This document shows positions 51,752 through 59,559 of a stretch of 64,000 bases of DNA, piece by piece. The stretch spans positions 124,001 through 188,000 of the forward strand of contig NZ_JAFKFX010000028.1 in the NCBI RefSeq assembly GCF_017308075.1, read 5' to 3'. A program made the translations under genes and the position numbers. The notes under the pieces were generated by a model. The model was not told the DNA's origin. It made no database searches and worked only from the letters and a program-made list of their open reading frames with translations. The first letter of the stretch is position 1, and the number at the start of each line of letters is the position of its first letter. The stretch is from Allobosea sp. Lineage in GTDB: Bacteria; Pseudomonadota; Alphaproteobacteria; Rhizobiales; Beijerinckiaceae.

Positions 51752-54405
51752 TTCTTGTCTCCGAGCGCGGCGACCTTCCCGAGCAGCCCGGCCATCAGCC
51801 GGCCGCAGGCGCGTCCGCCGGTTTCCCGCGTATGCGAGACCAGGCAGGTGAAGGCGACGCGCTTCCTGCCGGCGACATCGTTCATCCAGCCGGCGAACCA
51901 GGCCGAGTTCATGCCGTCGGTGGTGTCGGCGGTGCCGGTCTTGCCGTAGATGCGGCGCCTTATCTCCGGCGGCAGGCTCGCCATCACGCCGGCCGCCGTG
52001 CCGCCCGGCGCGTTGACCACGCCGAACAGGCCGCGCTGGGCGCCATCGAGGAAGGGCTCGGCCTGGCGCGGATCCATGCCGGGGATGACCGGCTGGCCCT
52101 CGTTCGGCTGGGGCGTCTCGGCGACGTCGCTGACCGGCTTGAGCACGCGCGGCCGGATCACCTTGCGGGCGCCGAGCGAGCCGTAGATGGACGCCATCGC
52201 GATCGGGGTGGCGCGCACGCCCTGGCCGTAGGAGTTCGTCACGAGGTCGATGCGCCTGGCGTTGCGCTTGTCCTCGACGGCGAGGTCGAGCGCCTCGCCC
52301 GTCAGGCGCTGCGCGCCCGGCACGATCCCGCGCGTCAGGTCGACGCCGGGCTGGGCGAGCTGACCCGGCTGGGTGATCGGGTAGAGGTGCTCGGTCATGC
52401 GGGCGAGGACCGTGCCGGTGCGGGACGGGACCGTGCTCGGCCGGCCGCCGACCTTGCTGCCGTCCATGGTCAGCGCCACGCCGGCGAACCACAGGTTCGA
52501 CGACTTGATCAGGGCTTCGCAGAAGCCGATCTGCGCGCCGCGTCCGCCATCCGGGCAACCGGTCTGCGACGGCGCCAGGATTCCGACATTGAAGCCCGCG
52601 CCGCCATAGTTGGCGATCTGCACGCCGTCGACGTTGAGCGTTCCGCCGCCGGGAATGCCGAAGATCTGCGCCTGCTGCCCCGGCGGGGTCCGGCCCATGA
52701 TGATGTCGGCGAGGCCGGGCTGCTCCTTCAGAGCGAGGATGCCGGCGAGACCGGTGACCAGCTTGAAGGTCGAGCCCGGCATGGTGTGGACGTCGCCGGC
52801 GCGCCAGCCATGGCCGGCGAGCGGGGAATCGCTGTCGCGGCCGGTCGAGAGTGCCTGAATGTCCCAGCTGTGCATGCCCGGCACGAAATCCGGCCAGCTC
52901 GCCATGCCGAGCACGGCGCCCGGTTCGTCGCCGGCGTCCATCAGCAGCACGACGGCGCGGCCGTCGCCCTGGTCCGGCGGTTCCTGCTCGGGCGGCAGGT
53001 TGACCGGCAGCGGCCCGGGCTTGCGCGGGCGCTTGCCGCGGGCGATGCGTTCGCCCATCTGCGTGTAGACCGCTTCCTGCACCAGCTTCTGCAGGCGCGG
53101 CTCGATGGTCAGGACGAGATTCTCGCGGGTCCGGGCGCGGCCGAGAGCGGCCGAGAGCGAGCCGACATCGCCGGCGCCATAGCCGATCATCGCGGTCAAG
53201 CCGAGCTCGTCGACGATCGGTAGCGGCACGCCATTGGCGTCGAGTGCCGGCGTGCCGTCGGCGAAGGCGAGGGCGCGGCCGGCGCCGCTGCGCCGCTGGG
53301 TGACGGCGCCGCGCCAGCCGAGCTCGCAGACCAGCTTGGCCTTGGCGCGCTCGCAATCGGCCTCGATATGCGAGGAGCGCCAGAGCTTGACCTTGCCGTC
53401 CTCGGCCTGCGCCGTCGTGCCGCCGAGGATCTCGCGGGCCCGCGGCGGCACGGCGCGTACCGGCGAGCCTTCGACCGTGATCTCGGTCTCGCGCCGGCGC
53501 TGGCCGGTGATGGTGAAGCGCCAGCCATGCGGCAGGCCTTGCGCGGCTTCCTCGGCGCAGGTCGCGAAATCGTCGCTGTCGGAGCAGATCCGCTCGGCCG
53601 CGATGCTCATCCCGGCGAGGCGGACGGTCTGCTGGTCGCGCTTGGGGTCGAGATTGGCCCGCTCATTGCCGACGACGATGCGGCTCGGCTCCAGGATCAT
53701 GTCGACGGTGATGCGCCGCCCGCCCGCCGGCAGGCGGGAGGAGAGGGCGAGCCGGTCGTCGCGCTCGCGCAGGGGGCCGAACAGCGCCCAGTCCGAGAGC
53801 TGGTTGGCACGGCGGGTGGCGAAATCGGAGAAGTCGCGCGGCGGCGGCACCGCGTTCGGCATCACGTTGAGCGGCGCGGCGAGATCGGTGGTCTGGGCGA
53901 CGCGGGCCGTCCAGCTCGAGGGCCGGCAGCCGGCCGGCACCACCGGCAGGGTCAGCGGCGTGCCGTCGGCGCAGCGCCGGTCGGGCGCGCGGTCGTCGCG
54001 AGCGGCGGCGATCAGGAAGGAGTTGTTCCAGGCCAGCATCTCGGAGCGGATCTGCTGGCCGGCCGGCAGGTTGCAGAGCCGGTCGAGCAGGGTGCGCGAG
54101 AATTCCTTGGTGCCTTGCGGCGCCGCCACGGTCAGCGACGGGTCGTAGAGCGCTTCGCAGGGCTGCGAACGGATCGTCGGCCCGGCCGGGTCGAGCCAGA
54201 TCAGCCCGGTCGAGACGGCCTGCATGAACAGGTCCTCGTTCGAGCGGCTGGTTTCGGTGAAATCGGGCTGCTTGATCCAGGCCCGGCTGGCGGCGAGTTC
54301 CCCGATCAGCCCGCCCGAAAGCCAGAGGAAGCCGGCGATGGTGACGAGCCCGACGGCGAGTGCGGCCAGGCTGCGCTTGAGGCCGCGGAAAAGCGGATGG
54401 CTCAT
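51748..54405 (-). CDS. Class-B-PBP-like penicillin-binding transpeptidase
   Basis: 885 residues. A single N-terminal membrane helix (about 12-32) anchors a long periplasmic part. The transpeptidase triad is complete: S545-T-F-K548 (PGSTFK), S635-S-N637 and K822-T-G (YGKTGTAD). The roughly 400 residues before it are not a normal PBP pedestal, and an extra cysteine-containing region is present. It is coupled at both ends: ATGA with the upstream gene and GTGA with the SEDS gene. It should be the cross-linking partner of that SEDS enzyme. Confidence 0.9.
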   Translation of the reverse strand: MSHPLFRGLKRSLAALAVGLVTIAGFLWLSGGLIGELAASRAWIKQPDFTETSRSNEDLFMQAVSTGLIWLDPAGPTIRSQPCEALYDPSLTVAAPQGTKEFSRTLLDRLCNLPAGQQIRSEMLAWNNSFLIAAARDDRAPDRRCADGTPLTLPVVPAGCRPSSWTARVAQTTDLAAPLNVMPNAVPPPRDFSDFATRRANQLSDWALFGPLRERDDRLALSSRLPAGGRRITVDMILEPSRIVVGNERANLDPKRDQQTVRLAGMSIAAERICSDSDDFATCAEEAAQGLPHGWRFTITGQRRRETEITVEGSPVRAVPPRAREILGGTTAQAEDGKVKLWRSSHIEADCERAKAKLVCELGWRGAVTQRRSGAGRALAFADGTPALDANGVPLPIVDELGLTAMIGYGAGDVGSLSAALGRARTRENLVLTIEPRLQKLVQEAVYTQMGERIARGKRPRKPGPLPVNLPPEQEPPDQGDGRAVVLLMDAGDEPGAVLGMASWPDFVPGMHSWDIQALSTGRDSDSPLAGHGWRAGDVHTMPGSTFKLVTGLAGILALKEQPGLADIIMGRTPPGQQAQIFGIPGGGTLNVDGVQIANYGGAGFNVGILAPSQTGCPDGGRGAQIGFCEALIKSSNLWFAGVALTMDGSKVGGRPSTVPSRTGTVLARMTEHLYPITQPGQLAQPGVDLTRGIVPGAQRLTGEALDLAVEDKRNARRIDLVTNSYGQGVRATPIAMASIYGSLGARKVIRPRVLKPVSDVAETPQPNEGQPVIPGMDPRQAEPFLDGAQRGLFGVVNAPGGTAAGVMASLPPEIRRRIYGKTGTADTTDGMNSAWFAGWMNDVAGRKRVAFTCLVSHTRETGGRACGRLMAGLLGKVAALGDKK

Positions 54406-55892
54406 GGCATCGCTCCCCGAAGCTCCACCACCAGCGGCCCGAGCACGAAGGGGCCGTTGGCGGGGATGGTGCAGGTGCCGGCAGCTTGCGCCTTGCGCTC
54501 GCCGAGAATCCAGATGTCGCCGGCCGATTGCACGGCGACGCCGCCCGGCACCGCGGCGATGAAGCCGACCGGGTTGTGATCATAGAGATTGTCGAGACGC
54601 TCGACCACGCCGGAGCCGAACTGCACCCGCACGGCTTCGCCGAGCCAGTCGAAGCTGCCATAGCCGCGCGCGGACTGGTCAGGGCCGAAGGAGATCGCGG
54701 TCTGCTCGCGCGGCAGGGCGATATAGCCGAACTCGCCTTCCTCCAGCATCAGCACCGAGCGGCGGCGATTGTCGAAGCCGATGCTTTCGGCCCGGAACTC
54801 GCCGCCGGCGCGGCTGTAGCGCAGCTCGCGGCGGTCATAGCGGCGGGCATCGCGCCCCTGCACCACGATGCTGTCGCGCGGGGCGAGCATGGCCGAAGAC
54901 ATCAATCGCCCGCCATGGCTGCGCTCGACCCAGTAGCGCGCCATGCGCCGGCCGCCGAAATTCTCTGGGATGGCGAGGCCGAGCACGGCCAGATGCGGGC
55001 CCTTGGGCGGCTGCTGGTGCAGGCGGCAGGGGCGGCGATCGAGGGTGACGTCGACGATGCCGAGCGAGACGCGGCCGGTCTGCGGGCGGATGCCGAGGAT
55101 CTCGAAACGGGCATCGATGCCGCCCTGCGTCGGCGTCGCCAGCGTCTCGACCTGGATTGCCTGCGCCCGCGCTTCCGGCGTCTGCGGCAGGGCCATGAGC
55201 AGCGGCAGGCCGCCGGCATCGCGCGCCGAGGAATCGACCGGGTAGCGGCCGAGGAAGAAGATCGTCCCGGCCGGCAGGTCGGGATGGACCGCCGGGGTCA
55301 GCATCTCGCTGCGCGAGAAGGCGAAGCGCGACTGGCCGGGATAGAGCCCGCCGGCGGTGTTGGCGCCGATGATCGGCTGACCGATGGCGATATCGGCGTT
55401 CTGCTTGATGATCACCTCGCCATGCGGCAAGAGCCCGCCCTGCGGCGGCGCGTGCACGCCATGGCCGAAATAGACCGCGACCGGCGCCGCCGCGTGCAGG
55501 CTCTGCTCGACATGGATGGTGACGCCGACATCCGGATCGATCACGTCGCGGAAACGCTGCTCGATCCGGTCGGCGAGGAAGCGGCCGAGTTCCTGTGCGC
55601 CGGGCAGGGCTTCGGCGGTCAGCACCACGATCGAGGTGAAGGGGATGTCGATCGGCTGCGGCCCGCTGCCGCCGTCGATCAGGGCGATGCCGCGATTGCG
55701 GTCGATCAGATCCTCCAGCGAGAGACGCGCATCCTTGGTCGGCTGCCCCGCCTGGGTCAGGGCGAAGACCGGCTTGCGCCAGAGGTTCTCGATGCCGGGC
55801 ATCGGTTCGCCCGGCTCGCCGGCGACGGCGCGCAGGCAGGTCAGCCTGCGGGGATCATGCATTACCAGGTCCATCAGGTCGGGCAGGGCCAT
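54402..55892 (-). CDS. Unrecognised 496-residue protein coupled to the PBP gene
   Basis: 496 residues without a signal peptide or membrane segment. Around residues 100-170 the pattern (ELGRFLADRIEQRFRDVIDP, VGVTIHVEQSLHAAAPVAVYFG) loosely recalls the N-terminal domain of FhaA-type proteins. The C-terminal 150 residues are beta-rich (LMLEEGEFGYIALP, VQSAGDIWILG, PFVLGPLVVEL) and could be FHA-like, but the FHA signature is not evident. It overlaps the PBP start by ATGA. A cytosolic regulator of the SEDS-PBP pair is a reasonable but unproven guess. Confidence 0.8.
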   Translation of the reverse strand: MALPDLMDLVMHDPRRLTCLRAVAGEPGEPMPGIENLWRKPVFALTQAGQPTKDARLSLEDLIDRNRGIALIDGGSGPQPIDIPFTSIVVLTAEALPGAQELGRFLADRIEQRFRDVIDPDVGVTIHVEQSLHAAAPVAVYFGHGVHAPPQGGLLPHGEVIIKQNADIAIGQPIIGANTAGGLYPGQSRFAFSRSEMLTPAVHPDLPAGTIFFLGRYPVDSSARDAGGLPLLMALPQTPEARAQAIQVETLATPTQGGIDARFEILGIRPQTGRVSLGIVDVTLDRRPCRLHQQPPKGPHLAVLGLAIPENFGGRRMARYWVERSHGGRLMSSAMLAPRDSIVVQGRDARRYDRRELRYSRAGGEFRAESIGFDNRRRSVLMLEEGEFGYIALPREQTAISFGPDQSARGYGSFDWLGEAVRVQFGSGVVERLDNLYDHNPVGFIAAVPGGVAVQSAGDIWILGERKAQAAGTCTIPANGPFVLGPLVVELRGAMP

Positions 55893-56019
55893 GGCGTCAG
55901 CTCACTCGGCGTAGGAAGGGCTGGAAACAGGTGGAAGCGCAGCGCGGGAGCGAGGCCAGCTCGCACTTGCGGTGGTCAGAGCGGTTTTCGCGGCGAGCCC
56001 CGTCACGATCTTGCTCGCC

Positions 56020-59000
56020 TCAATAGATGCGCGAGACGCGGTCATGCTCGATCCGCCAGCAGGCTTCCCAGCCTTCATTGGCGGCGAGCACCGTGACTTT
56101 GCGGCTGGTCGGCGACAGCACTTCCGAGACGATCTCGCAGATGCCGAAGCCGTCGAGCCCCTCGCGATGCGCCTCGACGATCGAATCGCCTTCGAGCAGC
56201 ACCATCGGGTCCTGTCCGGCGAGCAGCGGGCGCAGCCGCGACAAGGCTTTGCCCTGCGGGTCGAGCCCGGGGATGGTGCGCACGAACTGGAAGCGCCGGC
56301 CGAGATTGGCCCGCCCGCCCAGGCTGGGCGCGATCTCGTCATGCTCGGCATGGAGCCGGTCGCCCGAGCCCATGTCATAGCCGAGATAATGGATGCGCTC
56401 GGCGGCGAACTCGGTGCGCAGGCCGGTGGCGCCGAGATCGCGCATCTGCACCGCCATCGCGGCGATACCGAGCGGATTCTTGTGCAGCACGGCGCTGCCA
56501 GCCATGTCGCCCTCGATGCCGAGGATCGCGGCGCCCGCGATCACCGCCTTCTTCATCGCCGCCGGCGAGAACGGCCGTTCGAACGGCAGGGCGGCCTGAC
56601 TCAGCTTCGCCTCCTGGGCGATCGCCTCGAAGATCGGCGGCCAGAGCGCGGCGCGGCCGGTCGGCACGACGACGACGGCCGGCCGCTGCTGCGGGTTCGG
56701 CCCGGCGGCGCGCGCCATGCGCGGCAACATGCCGCCGAGCACGGCGGCGATCTCGTTGAGGCGCGCCGAGGCGTCGCCGGCCCCCTTTTCGAGGGCCGTG
56801 CGGGGAAGCTTGAGGATGAGGCGCCGTCCTTCCGTGCGGTCGGCAGGGTCGAGCGCGAGGCGCAGCCCGGCGGGCAGCGCCGCCTCCGCCAGTGCCGGCT
56901 CGCCCTGTGCGACGAACAGACCCGCAGCCTCGCCATCGCCGCGCAATTCGGCGAGGACGAGGTCGAGACTTTCATCCGGGGAATCCGGATTCCAGCGATA
57001 GGAGCTCTGGGCTGCCTCCGCCTTGGCCGTCAGGCGCGCAGCGAGATTCGCCTTGGCCCGTTTGACGGCCTGGCGCAGCCAGGCCCTGGCGGAGAGCGCC
57101 GCCGCATCCTGGCGCTGCACGGCGCGCGCCAGCGAGGCCTCGGCGAAGGCCGGCTGCCAATGCACCTCCTGGCCCTCCATCGCCTTGTCGATCAGCCGCG
57201 CGGCGGCCTCGGTCAGCGCCTCGTCCATCATGTCGCCACCGATCGGCAGGCCGAAGGTCGCGAGCGTCTGGCTGGTCAGCCGGTCGCCGTCGCGCCGCAG
57301 GCGGGCGAGCGCCACGTCGCTGGTGCCGCCGCCGATGTCGAGCGTCACCAGCAGCGCCTCGCCCTGATCGGGCACGGCAGCGCGGACCTCGGGCAGGCTG
57401 GCGACATAGCGGGCAGCGGCGACCGCCTCGGGCACGGTGACGGCGGCGTCCGGAAAGCTCGTCGCGCCGGGAAAGAGCCGCTCCAGCCGCTGCGAGAACA
57501 GTTCGAGCGCAGCCCGGTAGCGCGAGGCGATCTCGTCGCCGATGCCGCTCGGGCAGGAGATCAGGATGCGCGGCACGATCGGCGCCGGCGCGTGGTCCTC
57601 GACCCGCAGCCGGTCCTCGCCGAGGCGCAGCACATAAAGGTCGACCAGCTCGTCGAGCACGTCGGCGACGAGCGGGGCGATCTCGACCGTATTGGTGGCG
57701 ACGACCCGCTCCGCCGCCGCGTCGTAGCGATGGACCTGCTCGGGCAAGGTCAGCGAGACGGCGCCCGAGGTCAGGGCATGCTTCAGCGAATCCACCCGCT
57801 TGCCGCCTTCCGGCTGCCCTCCCAGCGCCGGGGGGGCCGGCGCCGACACGTCATAGCGACGCGCGAAGGCCTTGAGCCGTCGTGCCACGGTCGCCCGGTC
57901 GGAGCCGATCAGGGAGAGGTCGGGCAGGGCGTGTGGAGCATGATCCGCACGCAAATTATTGCCGGAATCGAGGCCGACCTGGCTGGGGATCAACGGTGCG
58001 GAGCCGGCGTCCTGCAAGGCCGCCTCGCCATGGCGCGGATCGACATGCCGCGCCAGCCAGCTGCCGAGGGCCAGCGGCCTGATCTCGGTGGCCCGGCCGG
58101 CTGCACGCGGCGCGCCCGACCAGATCGACGTCGCGGAGGCGCCGAGATCGATGCAGATCGGCAGGCGATGGATGCGGCGGCTGTAGCGCACCGGCAGGCG
58201 CGCGCGCACCAGCGGACGGCCGCCATCGTCTCCGGCGGTGATGGTGAGCTCGACCGTGATCGGCCCGCGCAGGATGTCGGCGCCGCTGGTCCGCACGGCA
58301 CGCGACAGCGTCGTGGTCAGCGCCTGCATCGGCACGACGGCGCGGCCGCGGCGGCCGAAATCGCCCTCGCGAACGATTTCCAGCGGGAAGGGCGTCGTCG
58401 GCTCGGCGATCTCGCTGCTGCCCATCCGGCTGACGACATCGATGGTCAGCGGGGCGGTGCGGGTCAGCGGCCAGCGCCTGACGTCGATCACCAGCCCGTC
58501 GCAGCGCACGATCGCGGTCTCGTCGTCCGGGTCGACCTCGGCGTTGAGGCCGCCCTCGAGCATGAGATCGGAGGTCGTGCCGAGCGGACAGTTGAGATGG
58601 GAACCGGCGATGGTCAAGGCGACCTCGCCGCGGTTCTGGCTGCGGATCGGCACGGAGCGGGCCTCGAGCGCGCTCGACCAGGGCCTGGCCGGCCCGTCCG
58701 GGTCGTGGCCCGAGCCGTCCTGGGCGACCCAGCCGCCGAGCTTGGCCGTCAGCCGGACCTGGAGCGTCGCCTTGGGATTGGCCTGGATCGTCTCGTCGAC
58801 GAAGTCGAGCACGGCGTCGCGGGTCAGCGTGACGTCGAGCCGGACCTCCTGCCCGGCGAGTGCCGGTGCATCGGCGAGCCAGAGCAGGTGACGGCAGGTG
58901 CTGGCTCCGGCATCGGGATAGCGTCGCAGCGAGACCGAATGGTCCATCGGCGCGGCGATGGCGAGCGACAGGTTCTGTGCCTTCAGGCCAAAACAGCTCG

Positions 59001-59559
59001 CCTCGATGGTCAGGCCGCGCCGGCCCTCCAGCACGATGTCCTTGGGAATGTCGATGGCGATCTGGCTGATGCCGAGCGTCTTGCCGGTGGCGAGGGAATC
59101 GAGGTCGATCTCGACCGGCTCGATCCGCCATTCCGGCTGCGAGGCGCCGGCCAGAACCGCGATCTTGACCACCCTGCGCGGCGAGGCGCGGGCCCCGCCT
59201 GCCGTCTCGACGATGGTCGAGAAGGCGATTTCGAGGCTGGCGTCGCTCTCGATATCGGCCTGCTGGCGGTGTGCGGCCACGGCGCGCATCACCGCTTCGC
59301 GCCGCAGGCCGAGGGCCAGGCGTTCGCCGGCGCGCACTGCCGCCTTGTCGAGCAGCGTCTCGCCCTGCAGCCAGCCGATATCGAGTCCGCTCGGCAGGCT
59401 GGGCGCATGCGAGATCAGCGTCACCGTGACCGCCTTGACCATGTCCTCCGGCGCCTCGAAGGCGAGGATGTCCATCAAGGCCTCGCCGCGGTCGAGCGCG
59501 ATGGTGGCGCTGAAGCTCGCGAGCCTGGTCTCGAGATTGTAGCAGGACGCGGCGCTCAT
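56020..59559 (-). CDS. Actin/Hsp70-fold (ASKHA) ATPase with novel N-terminal region, SrfB-like
   Basis: 1179 residues. The ATPase core begins at about residue 465: phosphate-1 motif ICIDLGASATSIW (468-480), connect motif ILISCPSGIGDEIASRYRAA (about 665), VTVPEAVAAARYVAS (about 708, the Hsp70 EPTAAA position), phosphate-2 motif LDIGGGTSDVAL (740-751), and adenosine motif VVVVPTGRAALWPPIFEAI. Residues 1-460 are beta-rich and unlike Hsp70. The size and core recall bacterial SrfB proteins. It overlaps the upstream gene by ATGA. It is the likely energy source or filament of this locus. Confidence 0.85.
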   Translation of the reverse strand: MSAASCYNLETRLASFSATIALDRGEALMDILAFEAPEDMVKAVTVTLISHAPSLPSGLDIGWLQGETLLDKAAVRAGERLALGLRREAVMRAVAAHRQQADIESDASLEIAFSTIVETAGGARASPRRVVKIAVLAGASQPEWRIEPVEIDLDSLATGKTLGISQIAIDIPKDIVLEGRRGLTIEASCFGLKAQNLSLAIAAPMDHSVSLRRYPDAGASTCRHLLWLADAPALAGQEVRLDVTLTRDAVLDFVDETIQANPKATLQVRLTAKLGGWVAQDGSGHDPDGPARPWSSALEARSVPIRSQNRGEVALTIAGSHLNCPLGTTSDLMLEGGLNAEVDPDDETAIVRCDGLVIDVRRWPLTRTAPLTIDVVSRMGSSEIAEPTTPFPLEIVREGDFGRRGRAVVPMQALTTTLSRAVRTSGADILRGPITVELTITAGDDGGRPLVRARLPVRYSRRIHRLPICIDLGASATSIWSGAPRAAGRATEIRPLALGSWLARHVDPRHGEAALQDAGSAPLIPSQVGLDSGNNLRADHAPHALPDLSLIGSDRATVARRLKAFARRYDVSAPAPPALGGQPEGGKRVDSLKHALTSGAVSLTLPEQVHRYDAAAERVVATNTVEIAPLVADVLDELVDLYVLRLGEDRLRVEDHAPAPIVPRILISCPSGIGDEIASRYRAALELFSQRLERLFPGATSFPDAAVTVPEAVAAARYVASLPEVRAAVPDQGEALLVTLDIGGGTSDVALARLRRDGDRLTSQTLATFGLPIGGDMMDEALTEAAARLIDKAMEGQEVHWQPAFAEASLARAVQRQDAAALSARAWLRQAVKRAKANLAARLTAKAEAAQSSYRWNPDSPDESLDLVLAELRGDGEAAGLFVAQGEPALAEAALPAGLRLALDPADRTEGRRLILKLPRTALEKGAGDASARLNEIAAVLGGMLPRMARAAGPNPQQRPAVVVVPTGRAALWPPIFEAIAQEAKLSQAALPFERPFSPAAMKKAVIAGAAILGIEGDMAGSAVLHKNPLGIAAMAVQMRDLGATGLRTEFAAERIHYLGYDMGSGDRLHAEHDEIAPSLGGRANLGRRFQFVRTIPGLDPQGKALSRLRPLLAGQDPMVLLEGDSIVEAHREGLDGFGICEIVSEVLSPTSRKVTVLAANEGWEACWRIEHDRVSRIY

